From assembly GCF_014203665.1 (NCBI RefSeq), contig NZ_JACHJN010000003.1:124001-188000 (forward strand): a stretch of 64,000 nucleotides of DNA, given 5' to 3'. A program made the translations under genes and the position numbers. The number at the start of each line of letters is the position of its first letter. Within the stretch, counting starts at the first letter, position 1. The notes beneath the pieces were generated by a model. It did no database searches, was not told the DNA's origin, and saw nothing but the letters and a program-made list of their open reading frames with translations. The DNA is from Saccharothrix tamanrassetensis (GTDB lineage: Bacteria; Actinomycetota; Actinomycetes; Mycobacteriales; Pseudonocardiaceae). Shown here in pieces: positions 47,170-59,200 of this stretch.

Positions 47170-49002
47170 ATGACCAGCGCAACTTCGCGACCGGCTCCCG
47201 GCGAGCCGCCGTCGCCCCGCCCTGGACCGCGGCCGAAACCGGCCCCGCCGAGCGGCGCCCCCATCCGCGTGACCGGCGCCCAGTCCCTCGTCCGCTCCCT
47301 CGAAGCGGTCGGCTGCGAGGTGGTCTTCGGCATCCCCGGCGGCACGATCCTGCCCGCGTACGACCCGCTCCTGGACTCCACGAAGGTGCGCCACATCCTG
47401 GTGCGCCACGAGCAGGGCGCGGGTCACGCCGCGACCGGCTACGCGCAGGCCACCGGCAAGGTCGGGGTGTGCATGGCGACCTCCGGCCCCGGCGCGACGA
47501 ACCTGGTCACGCCGCTCGCGGACGCCAACATGGACTCGGTGCCGGTGGTGGCCATCACCGGCCAGCAGTCCCGGCCGCTGATCGGCACGGACGCGTTCCA
47601 GGAGGCCGACATCTGCGGCATCACCATGCCGATCACCAAGCACAACTTCCTGGTCACCGACGCCGCCGACATCCCGCGCGCGATCGCCGAGGCGTTCCAC
47701 CTGGCGTCCACCGGCCGGCCCGGCCCGGTCCTGGTGGACATCCCCAAGGACGTGCTGCAGGAGATGACGTCCTACTCCTGGCCGCCGGAGCTGCGGCTGC
47801 CCGGCTACCGGCCGACCACCCGCCCGCACGGCAAGCAGGTGCGCGAGGCGGCGAAGCTGATCGCGGCGGCCAAGCGGCCGGTGCTCTACGTCGGCGGCGG
47901 GGTGATCAAGGCCGAGGCGTCGCCCGAGCTGCTGCGGCTGGCCGAGGACACAAACATCCCGGTCGTCACGACCCTGATGGCGCGTGGCGCGTTCCCCGAC
48001 TCGCACCGCCAGCACCTGGGCATGCCCGGGATGCACGGCACGGTCTCCGCGGTCGCCGCGATGCAGAAGTCCGACCTGCTGGTCGCCCTGGGCGCGCGGT
48101 TCGACGACCGGGTGACCGGGCAGCTGTCCACGTTCGCGCCGGACGCGCTGGTCGTGCACGCCGACATCGACCCGGCGGAGATCTCCAAGAACCGGCGCGC
48201 GGACGTGCCGATCGTCGGCGACTGCAAGGAGATCATCACCGAGCTGATCGAGGCGGTCCGGGTCGAGCGGGAGAGCCGCTCCGTCGACCTCACCCCGTGG
48301 TGGGAGCAGCTGGACGCGCTGCGCTCCACGTTCCCGCTGGGCTACGACTGGCCGGACGACGGCACGCTGTCGCCGCAGTACGTGATCGAGCGGATCGGCG
48401 CGCTGACCCCGGCGGGCACCCTGTTCACCGCGGGCGTCGGGCAGCACCAGATGTGGGCGGCGCAGTTCGTGAAGTACGAGTCGCCGCGCACCTGGATCAA
48501 CTCCGGCGGCCTGGGCACCATGGGCTACGCGGTGCCCGCCGCGATGGGCGCGAAGGCGGGCGTGCCGGACGTCCAGGTGTGGGCGATCGACGGCGACGGC
48601 TGCTTCCAGATGACCAACCAGGAACTGGCCACCTGCGCCATCGAGAACATCCCGATCAAGGTCGCGGTGATCAACAACGGCAACCTGGGCATGGTCCGCC
48701 AGTGGCAGACCCTGTTCTACGGGGAGCGGTACTCCAGCACCGACCTGGGCACGCACAAGCACCGCATCCCGGACTTCAAGCTGCTCGCCGAGGCGATGGG
48801 CTGCGCCGGCCTGCGCGCCGAGTCGAAGGACGAGGTCGACGAGGTCGTCCGGCAGGCGATGGAGATCAACGACCGCCCGGTGGTCGTCGACTTCGTGGTC
48901 GGCAAGGACGCCCAGGTGTGGCCGATGGTCGCGGCGGGCACCGGCAACAGCGAGATCATGGCCGCGCGGGGCATCCGCCCGCTGTTCGACGAGGACGAGT
49001 GA
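47170..49002 (+). CDS. ilvB: Acetolactate synthase large subunit
   Basis: A 610-aa ThDP enzyme condensing pyruvate to acetolactate, or pyruvate and 2-oxobutyrate to acetohydroxybutyrate. Residues 1-38 are Pro-rich and probably disordered. The domains are then Pyr ([14 protein letters not shown], with the catalytic Glu in [10 protein letters not shown]), central FAD-binding ([10 protein letters not shown]) and PP (GDGCFQM...[12 protein letters not shown], Mg/ThDP binding). ATG 47170 is used. The frame runs upstream into the attenuator and those codons are not translated. First structural gene of ilvBNC. Confidence 0.96.
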   Translation: MTSATSRPAPGEPPSPRPGPRPKPAPPSGAPIRVTGAQSLVRSLEAVGCEVVFGIPGGTILPAYDPLLDSTKVRHILVRHEQGAGHAATGYAQATGKVGVCMATSGPGATNLVTPLADANMDSVPVVAITGQQSRPLIGTDAFQEADICGITMPITKHNFLVTDAADIPRAIAEAFHLASTGRPGPVLVDIPKDVLQEMTSYSWPPELRLPGYRPTTRPHGKQVREAAKLIAAAKRPVLYVGGGVIKAEASPELLRLAEDTNIPVVTTLMARGAFPDSHRQHLGMPGMHGTVSAVAAMQKSDLLVALGARFDDRVTGQLSTFAPDALVVHADIDPAEISKNRRADVPIVGDCKEIITELIEAVRVERESRSVDLTPWWEQLDALRSTFPLGYDWPDDGTLSPQYVIERIGALTPAGTLFTAGVGQHQMWAAQFVKYESPRTWINSGGLGTMGYAVPAAMGAKAGVPDVQVWAIDGDGCFQMTNQELATCAIENIPIKVAVINNGNLGMVRQWQTLFYGERYSSTDLGTHKHRIPDFKLLAEAMGCAGLRAESKDEVDEVVRQAMEINDRPVVVDFVVGKDAQVWPMVAAGTGNSEIMAARGIRPLFDEDE

Positions 49003-49047
49003 GCATGGGCGCCCGCGGGCGGGGACCGCGGCCACCAGGACGGGTGA

Positions 49048-50682
<1,635 letters not shown>

Positions 50683-50723
50683 GTCCGGGCCCGAGTCCTG
50701 GCCCGGGTCTCCTCTCCCCGGAC

Positions 50724-50757
50724 GGAGCCCGCGGTGTTCACCGACGCCGCGGGCTCC
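50724..50757 (+). terminator. Terminator of ilvBNC
   Basis: Perfect 11-bp GC-rich stem (50724-50734 with 50747-50757) and 12-nt loop, 41 bp after the ilvC stop and just before the DUF397 promoter. Confidence 0.75.
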
Positions 50758-50773
50758 GGTATATCTAGGCGCC

Positions 50774-51043
50774 ATGAGCGACAGCGCGCCGATCTACGAC
50801 GACAAGGCCCACGTGCGGGGCAACCTCGACCTCACGGGCGCCGCCTGGATCCGCAGCGACGAAGGCGCCGAGGACGAGGAGGAGCACGTCGAGATCGCGT
50901 TCGTCGAGCACACCGACGGCGTGACCTACACGGCGATGCGCAACTCCGCCCACCCCGAGGGGCCGGTGCTGGTGTTCACCCCCGCCGAGTGGGAGGCGTT
51001 CATCCTGGGCGTCAAGGACGGGGAGTTCGACGAACCCTGGTAG
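50774..51043 (+). CDS. DUF397 domain protein
   Basis: An 89-aa acidic protein. AAWIRSDEGAEDEEEHVEIAFVEHTDGVTYTAMRNSAHPEGPVLVFTPAEWEAFILGVKDGEFD follows the DUF397 pattern, with motif PVLVFTPAEWEAF. DUF397 genes usually sit next to an XRE-type regulator gene and form toxin-antitoxin-like or developmental pairs (as with the bldB and whiJ families). Here no such partner lies adjacent. The ATG is 6 nt after TATCTA, so it may be leaderless. Confidence 0.85.
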   Translation: MSDSAPIYDDKAHVRGNLDLTGAAWIRSDEGAEDEEEHVEIAFVEHTDGVTYTAMRNSAHPEGPVLVFTPAEWEAFILGVKDGEFDEPW

Positions 51044-51101
51044 GTCGACGAACCCCCTTTGTAGGGTCTCAGGCCCTGTGACCGATTCCCGGTTCTGAGG
51101 G

Positions 51102-51131
51102 CCACCGGATGGCCGATTGGACATCCGGTGG
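51102..51131. terminator. Hairpin downstream of DUF397
   Basis: Perfect 10-bp inverted repeat (51102-51111 with 51122-51131) with a 10-nt loop. Followed at 51151 by another hairpin. Confidence 0.5.
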
Positions 51132-51150
51132 AGACGGCATCGTCGATTCA

Positions 51151-51184
51151 GCGCCCTGTCCACTCGATTGAGTGAACAGGGCGC
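51151..51184. terminator. Hairpin between DUF397 and the WYL regulator
   Basis: A 15-bp stem with one mismatch (51151-51165 with 51170-51184) and a 4-nt loop. It could terminate the DUF397 transcript or that of the convergent WYL gene, whose stop lies 145 bp away. The remaining spacer 51185-51328 shows nothing else. Confidence 0.6.
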
Positions 51185-51328
51185 GGAGCGCGTGTGGGCG
51201 GTCTGACGGTCCCTATGGTGAGGACACGGCAGGGCGACGACGGCGATCATGATGGGCGTCCCTGGCCGCGGGCGGACCGTTCCTGTTGTGTTTAAGGCCA
51301 GTGGGACGTCGAATCTCCCAGCGCGTAA

Positions 51329-52306
51329 TCAGTCCTCCTGTCGCGCGTCGGCGTGGCCGGCGAGCCGGCTGGCCAGTGCTCGCACCAGGTCGCGGAGGGC
51401 GTCGGGTTGTTCAACGACGAACGGCCGATCGAGCGCGGCGAGCAGGGGTGGTATCCATTCGAGCCGTTGTGCCCGTATCCGGGCCCGCACCCAGGAAGTG
51501 CCGGGATCGATCTCCTCCAGCTGGGCGACCGACGGCGGGAGGACGGAGCGGATCTGTTCGGGCGTCGATCGAATCCGCACGGATACCTCGTGCTGGTACG
51601 GCGTCTCGGCGATCGCGGTCAGCACCCGCTGGGCCGGGTCGAATCCGACTGGTACGTCGAACGTTCCGACGTGCATCTCGACGGTCGTGATCCGGTCGAC
51701 GCGGAACGTTCGCACCTGCCCGCTGGCGGAGTCGAAGCCGGTCACGTACCAACGCCCGGAGTGGGCCACGACCCCGTACGGATGGACGACGCGTTCGCTG
51801 GCACCGCCGTGGCCGGCGATGTAGCCAAGATCGACCGGGTGACGATCCCGCGCCGCCTCCGCGACGGTGAGCAGGACCTCGGCCTCCGCCGTGAGCGCCG
51901 ATCGTGCGGGCGCGGTGAAGTCGGCGACCTCCAGCAGCGCGTCGAGCCGGCGGCCAAGAGCTTCGGGCAGCACTCGACGGACTTTCGCGACCGCGCTCTC
52001 GGCGGCCGCGGCCGAGGTGCTGAGCAACCCGGCGCGCCGGCCTGCGACCAGACCGAGCAGGACAGCGAGTGCCTCCTCGTCGGTGAGCATCAGCGGAGGC
52101 ATCCGATAGCCCGGGGACAGGCTGTACCCGCCGTGCCGCCCGCGCACCGAGCGGACCGGGATGTCCAGGTCGAGGAGGTGACCGACGTAGCGGCGGACGG
52201 TGCGCTCGTCCACGTCGAGTCGCTCGGCGAGCTCGGCGACGGTCCGGGTACCTCCGCGCTGGAGGATCTCCAGCAAGGCCAGTACACGGGCGATTGGCCG
52301 AGTCAC
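51329..52306 (-). CDS. WYL-domain transcriptional regulator (YafY/DeoR-like)
   Basis: A 325-aa regulator. The N-terminal helix-turn-helix 11 domain is at residues 5-60 (VLALLEILQRGGTRTVAELAERLDVDERTVRRYVGHLLDLDI). The WYL domain from about 145 to 235 has GVVAHSGRWYVTGFDSASGQVRTFRVDRI. A C-terminal WCX extension follows. It is likely to repress itself and the divergent VOC-family gene 112 bp away, a common pairing. GTG 52306 follows GGGAGG at 9-nt distance. Confidence 0.92.
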   Translation of the reverse strand: MTRPIARVLALLEILQRGGTRTVAELAERLDVDERTVRRYVGHLLDLDIPVRSVRGRHGGYSLSPGYRMPPLMLTDEEALAVLLGLVAGRRAGLLSTSAAAAESAVAKVRRVLPEALGRRLDALLEVADFTAPARSALTAEAEVLLTVAEAARDRHPVDLGYIAGHGGASERVVHPYGVVAHSGRWYVTGFDSASGQVRTFRVDRITTVEMHVGTFDVPVGFDPAQRVLTAIAETPYQHEVSVRIRSTPEQIRSVLPPSVAQLEEIDPGTSWVRARIRAQRLEWIPPLLAALDRPFVVEQPDALRDLVRALASRLAGHADARQED

Positions 52307-52418
52307 GCACAAGATCCTCCCAATACCGGGCGGATCCTGTCCACTATTGCCTCTAACGTGCCGGTGTCCCCTCGGAGGACGGGGTCAGAAGCGTCCTCCA
52401 GCGCAGAAAGGATCCACC

Positions 52419-52823
52419 GTGCAGCTTGTCTCTGTCCGCGTCATCACCAACGACGTCGCCCGTCTTGTCGAGTTCTACGAGCAGGTGACCGGCCTCGATG
52501 CGCGGCGGCCCGCCGAGCAGTTCGCCGAGCTCGTAGGTCCGTCGTGCACGTTGGCCATCGGCAGTGCCGAGACGATGGCGCTGTTCAGTGCCGGGGCGGC
52601 CGTACCCGAGTCGAACCGGACCGCGATCCTCGAATTCCTCGTCGAGGACGTCGACCGGGAGCACGAACGGCTGACGAGCCTGGCTGTCGCCCCCGAGATC
52701 GTGCAGAAGCCGACCACGATGCCGTGGGGAAACCGCTCCCTGCTGTTCCGGGATCCCGACGGCAACCTGGTCAACTTCTTCACCCCGCTTACCGACGAGG
52801 CCCGCGCGAGGCTCGCCCGCTGA
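52419..52823 (+). CDS. VOC (glyoxalase/bleomycin-resistance-like) family protein
   Basis: A 134-aa two-module beta-alpha-beta-beta-beta protein. VRVITNDVARLVEFYEQVTGLDA starts module 1, and LEFLVEDVDREHERL with FRDPDGNLVNFF ends module 2. Metal-site residues are incompletely conserved, so it may be a lyase-type or binding protein rather than glyoxalase I. It starts at GTG 52419 behind AGAAAGGA. Divergent from the WYL regulator and presumably its target. Confidence 0.9.
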   Translation: MQLVSVRVITNDVARLVEFYEQVTGLDARRPAEQFAELVGPSCTLAIGSAETMALFSAGAAVPESNRTAILEFLVEDVDREHERLTSLAVAPEIVQKPTTMPWGNRSLLFRDPDGNLVNFFTPLTDEARARLAR

Positions 52824-52972
52824 CCGGCTCTGTCAGCGGCCGGGCGATCGACGCCGAGGAAATGCCACGAGTCTGAGACTGATCATGGTGACAACGCGGT
52901 GAGACAACTGAGAAAGCCCAGCTCACACAAGATCGACATGTGATTCGACGGTGAGGACCTGCACCCGGTAGG

Positions 52973-53830
52973 TCATCCGCCGTTCCAGAACCGCCGGGCC
53001 TCACCGACCAGGCAGTCGCACGTGGCGTGCGTCAGGCCGCACCACCAGCAGGTCGGCTGCGGTTGGCTCAGCGGGGCGGGCGCGGTCGGCACGGCGCGTG
53101 CGGTCCACGTGTCCGGTGTGCCGGGCCGGACCCGCGGCGGCCGGCAGTTCACCCAGGTGACCGGGTGCAGCCGTCCGCAGCGCGGGCACTGCCGCACCCG
53201 GAAGCCGCCCGCCGGCGGGGTGGCGAGGAGTCCGGCCGCGGGCGGACCGCCCGGCGCCGGCAGGCGTTGTGCGGCCGTCGGCCGGGGTGTCGTCAGCGAC
53301 AGGTCGATGCTGCCGCGCCCGCCCAGCGTGATCGTGCGTCCGTCCACCGTCGTGAACGGGTGGGGCGTGGCGAACAACCGGTCCCGCCGTCCCGCGAACG
53401 CCCCCAGCGAGTAGGTGCCGCGCGGGACCGTGAGCGAGACCTGGTCACCGATCCGCGCCGGCACCACCAGGCCGCTGCGGGTGCGCACGTCCTGCCCGGT
53501 CAGCACCAGGCCCACCGGATCGCCTTCGCGCAACCCGAGGGCGCGGGCCGACGCGGTGAGCCCCGGTCGCACCGACACGACGCTCTGCGCGCCGCCCGCC
53601 CGCGCCGACGCGAGGGTCGCCAACCGCACCGCCGCGCCGTACTCGTCGAACGCCTGCACCGGAGCGCCCGCGCGGTCGAAGATCGCGTCGCGCCGGTCGT
53701 AGAGGTAGCGGGCCGCGAACACCGTGAGCGGGCCGATCGGGCCCAGCACCACGGACGCGGCGAGTTGCGCGAGCAGGGTGTAGCCCTCCCGGCGCTCCTC
53801 GGCGGTCGGATGGAACCGGTTGTAGGTCAT
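52973..53830 (-). CDS. Membrane-anchored protein with C-terminal zinc-ribbon-like cysteines
   Basis: A 285-aa protein. The N-terminal region (TLLAQLAASVVLGPIGPLTVFAARYLY) contains one or two hydrophobic segments. A middle beta-rich domain (ARIGDQVSLTVPRGTYSLGAFAGRRDRLF) follows, then a Pro-rich linker. The C-terminus carries CPRCGRLH...VNC and CWWCGLTHATCDC, suggesting two metal-binding ribbons. No family recognised. ATG 53830 is preceded by GGAAAGG, and the longer in-frame extension upstream is Arg-rich noise. Confidence 0.7.
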   Translation of the reverse strand: MTYNRFHPTAEERREGYTLLAQLAASVVLGPIGPLTVFAARYLYDRRDAIFDRAGAPVQAFDEYGAAVRLATLASARAGGAQSVVSVRPGLTASARALGLREGDPVGLVLTGQDVRTRSGLVVPARIGDQVSLTVPRGTYSLGAFAGRRDRLFATPHPFTTVDGRTITLGGRGSIDLSLTTPRPTAAQRLPAPGGPPAAGLLATPPAGGFRVRQCPRCGRLHPVTWVNCRPPRVRPGTPDTWTARAVPTAPAPLSQPQPTCWWCGLTHATCDCLVGEARRFWNGG

Positions 53831-54207
53831 ACCTTTCCGATGCCGGTGGTGCCCCCGGCGATACAGGCCGGAGGGGTCACGGCGGAGCCGACTGGCCGGC
53901 GCTGGGGTTTCCCGCCGGCGACGTTCACCGGACTCGTCAGGACCACGCGCTGACCGCCGTTCCCGGACCGGGGTGGAGACCGCCCGCTGATCGCGCCGCC
54001 CGGCCGGCCCGCCACGCCCGGCATTTAGGACGCTCGTACCGGAAACCAGCAGGTGAGACAGGCCACCCGGCTGTCGGGACGCGCGCACCCGCCGGCTATG
54101 CTCGTCGACAACCCGGACACATCGCCGTGGCCGGCCGGCGCGGGTCTCGGCTGGCTCAGACGGCCCCGCGCTCCCCACCCGCCTTGCACACCACCGGGAG
54201 CACGTCC
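53831..54207. other. Intergenic region before serA
   Basis: 377 bp divergent spacer. A TATGCT box at 54097-54102 is the only promoter-like element seen for serA. No other credible gene, repeat or riboswitch found. Confidence 0.5.
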
Positions 54208-55827
54208 GTGACCAAGCCCGTTGTCCTGATCGCCGAGAAGCTCGCCCCGTCCGTTCTCGACGTCTTCGGCGAAGGCATCGAGGTGCGCCACGTGGACGGC
54301 ACCGACCGCCCCGCGCTGCTCGAGGCCGTGGCCGACGCCGACGCGCTGCTGGTCCGCTCAGCGACCAAGGTGGACCGGGAGGTCTTCGCCGCCACCACCA
54401 AGCTCAAGGTCGTCGCCCGCGCGGGCGTGGGCCTGGACAACGTGGAGGTCCCGGCGGCCACCGAGCGCGGCGTGATGGTGGTGAACGCGCCGACGTCCAA
54501 CATCGTCAGCGCCGCCGAGCACGCCGTCGCCCTGCTGCTGGCCACCGCCCGGCAGATCCCGGCCGCGCACGCCACCCTCCAGAACCACGAGTGGAAGCGC
54601 AGCAAGTTCAACGGCGTCGAGATCAACGGCAAGACCGTCGGCGTGGTCGGCCTGGGCAAGATCGGCCAGCTGTTCGCCGCGCGCCTGGCCGCGTTCGGCA
54701 CCGAGCTGATCGCCTACGACCCGTACGTGAGCCGGCAGCGCGCCGCCCAGCTCGGCATCGAGCTGGTGACGCTGGAAGAGTTGCTGGAGCGCGCCGACGC
54801 GATCTCCATCCACCTGCCGAAGACCCCGGAGACCAAGGGCCTGATCGGTGCCGAGCAGCTCGCCAAGGCCAAGCGCGGCGTGATCATCGTGAACGCGGCG
54901 CGCGGCGGCTTGGTCGACGAGGAGGCGCTGGCCGAGGCGATCAAGGAGGGCCAGGTCGGCGGCGCGGGCATCGACGTGTTCAGCACCGAGCCCACCACCG
55001 AGAGCCCGCTGTTCGGCCTGCCGAACGTGGTCGTCACGCCGCACCTGGGCGCGTCCACCTCGGAAGCCCAGGACCGGGCGGGCACGGACGTCGCCAAGTC
55101 GGTGCTGCTCGCGCTCCAGGGCGAGTTCGTGCCGGACGCGGTGAACGTGCAGGGCGGCGGCGTGGTCGGCGAGGAGGTCCGCCCGTACCTGCCGCTGGTG
55201 CAGAAGCTCGGCACGGTCGTCGCGGCGCTGTCCGCCAAGGCGCCCACCAGCGTCACCGTCGAGGTGCGCGGCGAACTGTCCAACGAGGACGTGTCGGTGC
55301 TGCCGCTGGCCGCGCTGCGCGGCGTGTTCTCCAGCGTGGTGGAGGAGCAGGTCACCTTCGTCAACGCGCCGAGCCTGGCGGCCAGCCTCGGCGTGTCGGT
55401 CGATGTGACCAAGGAGCCGGAGAGCGCCAACCACCGCAGCCTGGTGACGGTGCGCGCGGTGCAGGCGGACGGCGCGGTCATCACCGTGTCGGGCACGCTC
55501 ACCGGCCTGGACCAGGTGGAGAAGCTGGTCGGCATCAACGGCCGCAGCTTCGACCTGCGCGCCGAGGGCAACGTGCTGCTGCTGGAGTACCCGGACCGGC
55601 CCGGCGTGATGGGCACCGTCGGCACCCTGCTCGGCGAGGCCGGCGTGAACGTCGAAGCCGCGCAGATCAGCCAGACCAAGGACGGCGCGGACGCCTTCAT
55701 GCTGCTCCGCGTGGACCGCCCGGTGGACACCGCCGTGCTGAACCCCATCGGCGCCTCCGTCGGCGCGCACACGGCCCGGGCTGTGTTTTTTGCCGCTGCT
55801 TCGCAGGCGGCGGGCTCGGCCGCCTGA
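54208..55827 (+). CDS. serA: D-3-phosphoglycerate dehydrogenase
   Basis: A 539-aa type I (long) phosphoglycerate dehydrogenase, the first enzyme of serine biosynthesis. NAD motif VVGLGKIGQLFAARL. Catalytic R in NAARGGLVDEEAL, Glu in DVFSTEPTTESP and His in TPHLGASTSEAQ. The intervening ASB domain and the C-terminal ACT domain (LLLEYPDRPGVMGTVGTLLGEAGVNVEAAQIS) allow serine feedback. The last residues (FFAAASQAAGSAA) extend past the usual end, after a six-T run that is rare here. GTG 54208 lies 8 nt behind GGGAG. It is followed by a very strong hairpin. Confidence 0.95.
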   Translation: MTKPVVLIAEKLAPSVLDVFGEGIEVRHVDGTDRPALLEAVADADALLVRSATKVDREVFAATTKLKVVARAGVGLDNVEVPAATERGVMVVNAPTSNIVSAAEHAVALLLATARQIPAAHATLQNHEWKRSKFNGVEINGKTVGVVGLGKIGQLFAARLAAFGTELIAYDPYVSRQRAAQLGIELVTLEELLERADAISIHLPKTPETKGLIGAEQLAKAKRGVIIVNAARGGLVDEEALAEAIKEGQVGGAGIDVFSTEPTTESPLFGLPNVVVTPHLGASTSEAQDRAGTDVAKSVLLALQGEFVPDAVNVQGGGVVGEEVRPYLPLVQKLGTVVAALSAKAPTSVTVEVRGELSNEDVSVLPLAALRGVFSSVVEEQVTFVNAPSLAASLGVSVDVTKEPESANHRSLVTVRAVQADGAVITVSGTLTGLDQVEKLVGINGRSFDLRAEGNVLLLEYPDRPGVMGTVGTLLGEAGVNVEAAQISQTKDGADAFMLLRVDRPVDTAVLNPIGASVGAHTARAVFFAAASQAAGSAA

Positions 55828-55829
55828 AA

Positions 55830-55900
55830 GTCGGCAGGCCGACCCCGATTTCCGGCGATCGGAAAGCGTGATCGCCGGAAATCGGGGTCGGCCTGCCGAC
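55830..55900 (+). terminator. 31-bp perfect hairpin after serA
   Basis: 55830-55860 and 55870-55900 are perfectly complementary over 31 bp with a 9-nt loop, starting 2 bp after the serA stop. No U-tract follows. It is likely a terminator or 3' stabiliser, but exceptionally long. Confidence 0.8.
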
Positions 55901-55923
55901 GCGGCCTCGCGTGGCGGGTACCA

Positions 55924-56018
55924 GGGGAGGTACTGGAGGCGGGGGAGTGTGGGGCGTGGGGCGGGGGCGAGTGTGAGGGGGCGGGTGTGGGGGGTGGGGG
56001 TGTGAGGGGGCGAGGGGG
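55924..56018 (+). other. G-rich tract (G-quadruplex potential) downstream of serA
   Basis: About fifteen runs of three to six G within 95 nt on the plus strand. No gene. It lies between the serA hairpin and the S8 protease promoter region. Confidence 0.6.
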
Positions 56019-56293
56019 TCGAACTTACGTACGGTGATGGTGGGGGTGTGTTCGGGTCGTCCTGTGGTGTTGGGGCTGGTCGTGGCGGCGGGTGGGTTGA
56101 CCGTTGATTGTCAAATCTGTGGGTGCCGTCACTCTTTCGGTCTAATTGATCGGGTGAGTGGACCGATTAGGTTCCACCCACGAGGTTGACCCGGTGCCGT
56201 AGAGGGCACGGCACCACGCGGGCAGCTCCACCCCCTACCGGACGCATGCGACGCTGCCTGCCGGGTCGTATCAGGCCTCGGTTGGGGCAAGTT

Positions 56294-59200
56294 GTGAGCC
56301 GATCTCGCGTTGTCGCCAGATCAGCCGTACCGGTGTTGGCCGCGATACTCGTCGCGGGCGCCACGGCAGGCACCGCGCAGGGCGCGGAAGATCCACTGGC
56401 GCCGTCCGTCGCCGCCGCGAACGGGCTGGACGCCAGGAACCTCCAGCTGAAGGTGGGCAAGCGGCTGTCCGCCGCGCAGGGCAAGGTCACCGCGTTCGTG
56501 GAGTTGGAGGCCAAGCCGGCCGTCGACACCTACGCCGAGAAGACCGGCCAGGGCGCGACGAAGCAGCAGGCCAAGGACGCCGCCAAGGCCACGAAGAACG
56601 ACACCGCCAAGGTCGTCGACTCCGTGGTGACGGACCTCAGGGGCAAGGACTCCTCCACCAAGGAGGTCTACCGGACCACCAACGGCGTGCCCGGTGTGGT
56701 CGTCACGGCCGACGCCACGAAGGTGCGCGAACTCGCGCAGCGCGCGGACGTCAAGTCGGTGCGCACGGTGGTGCCGAAGTCGCGGCAGAACTCCTCCGCG
56801 GTGCAGCTGACGAACACGCTCAAGGCGTGGCAGCAGTACGGCAGGCTCGGTGACGACACCCGGATCGGCATCATCGACACGGGCATCGACTACACCCACG
56901 CCGACTTCGGCGGTCCGGGCACCATCGAGGCGTTCCGGGCGATCGACGAGACCAAGGTCGACGCCTCGTACTTCCCGACCGCCAAGGTCGTCGGCGGCTA
57001 CGACTTCGTGGGCAACGCCTACGACGGCGCGAGCACCGACCCGGCGGTCAACACCCCGAAGCCGGACCCGAACCCGATCGACTGCAACGGCCACGGCTCG
57101 CACGTCGCCGGCACCTCCGCGGGCTTCGGCGTCAACGCCGACGGCTCCACCTTCAAGGGCGACTACACCAAGCTCACCCCGGAGACGCTCAACGCGATGC
57201 GCATCGGCCCCGGCACCGCGCCGAAGGCCCTGCTGTACGCGCTGAAGGTGTTCGGCTGCGACGGCTCGACCAACGTCACCGCGCAGGCCCTCGACTGGTC
57301 GCTCGACCCGGACGGCGACGGCGACTTCTCCGACCACCTCGACGTGGTGAACCTGTCGCTGGGCTCCGACTACGGCGCCCCGGACGACCCGGACTCGCTG
57401 TTCGTGCGCAAGGTCAACGCCTCCGGCGTGGTCACCGTGTTCGCCGCGGGCAACGGCGGCGACCTGTACGACATCGGCGGCGCGCCGGGCAGCACCCCCG
57501 AGTCGCTGACCGTGGCGTCCACCCGCGACGCGTACGTGCTGCGCGACGCGGCCGAGGTGACCGCCCCGGCCACCGCGGCGGGCCGGAAGTCCGGCCAGTA
57601 CAGCCAGAACTACGACTACGAGGGCAAGTCCGTCACCGGCCTGGTCGTGCCGTTGGGCGACCCGGCCAACAAGGACGGCTGCCAGCCGCTGTCGGCCGCC
57701 GACTCGGCCGCCGTCGCCGGCAAGATCGCCTGGCTGGAGTGGGACGACAACGACGCCAGTCGGCGTTGCGGTTCCGGTGGCCGGGCGAACAACGTGACCG
57801 CCGCCGGTGCCGTGGGCGCGGTGTTCAGCTCCACCCTCGAGCACTTCAGCGCGGGCATCGCGGGCAACGCGGCCATCCCGGTCATCCAGCTCACCGGCGG
57901 GGCGACCGCCTCGGTGCGCCCGGCGCTGGCCGCCGGCACGCTGACCGTGCGCCTCGCGGGCGACCTGCGCACCGTGCTGCCCACCTACGACCAGGCGATC
58001 ACCGACACGCCCAGCTCGTTCACCTCGCGCGGCGTGCGCGGCCCGGTCGTGAAGCCGGACGTGGCCGCCCCCGGTGACACCATCGCCTCCGCCCAGGTCG
58101 GCTCGGGCAACAAGACGTCGGTCAGCAGCGGCACCTCGATGGCGGCCCCGCACACCTCGGGCATCGCCGCGCTGGTCCGCCAGGCCCACCCGGACTGGAC
58201 GCCGGAAGAGGTCAAGGCCGCGATCATGAACAGCGCGTCCGCCGACGTGAAGGCCGACGGCAAGACCTACGCGCCCAACCGCGTCGGTGCCGGCCGGATC
58301 GACGGCAGGGCGGCCCTGGACAACCAGGTGCTGGCCTACGTGCAGGACGACCCGGGCGCGGTCAGCGCCTCGTTCGGCGTGGTCGAGGTGACCAAGCCGG
58401 TGGCGCTGTCCAAGACGATCAAGGTGGTCAACAAGTCCACGAAGTGGGTCGACTACACCGTCGACTACCAGGCCCTGACCACCATCCCGGGCGTGCGCTA
58501 CGAGCTCTCGCAGAGCACGGTGCGGCTCAGCCCGCGCGGCGTGGCGAAGGTCAAGGTCACGCTGAAGATCGACAAGCCGGGCGACCTGCGCAAGACGGTC
58601 GACCCGACGGTCGAGGCGACCCACCTGGACCTGCCGCGCCAGTTCCTGGCCGACGCGTCGGGCCGGGTCGTGTTCACGCCCAAGAGCGGCTCCGCGGTCG
58701 CCCTGCGGGTGCCGGTGTACTCGGCGCCGAAGCCGGCCGCCGACATCAACACGCCGGACCGGGTGACCTTCCGCGGCGACGCGGCCCAGTCGGTGCTCAA
58801 CCTCAGCGGCCGGGGCGTCAACCAGGGTGCGTACAAGTCGCTGGTCAGCGTGCTGGAGTTGCAGCAGTCCTCGCCGAAGCTGCGCGAGTGCCGCCGCAAC
58901 GTGACGACGAACTGCACGCTCAACGACACCGCCAAGGGCGGCGACCTGCGGTACGTGGGCGTCACGTCCACCGCGCCGCTGGCCAAGGCCCAGGGCGAGC
59001 CGGAGAAGGCGCTGCTCGCGTTCGGCATCGCCACCTGGGGCAACTGGTACAACCTCGGCAACAACACGATCCCGTTCGTCGACATCGACACCACGGGTGA
59101 CGGCGTGCCGGACTACGAGGTCTACGCGAACAAGCTGACCGACACCGACTTGCTGGTGGCCGTCACGGTGAACCTGGCCAACGGCCAGACCGTGGACGTC

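Noticed and set aside
51329-52823. Bleomycin-resistance operon
   Set aside because: The VOC fold is shared with bleomycin-binding proteins, but key features are not evident. WYL-VOC pairs are common, so no specific resistance is claimed.
55780-55827. Frameshift at the six-T run near the serA 3' end
   Set aside because: Shifting the frame gives no recognisable SerA C-terminus, so the odd tail is more likely a real extension.
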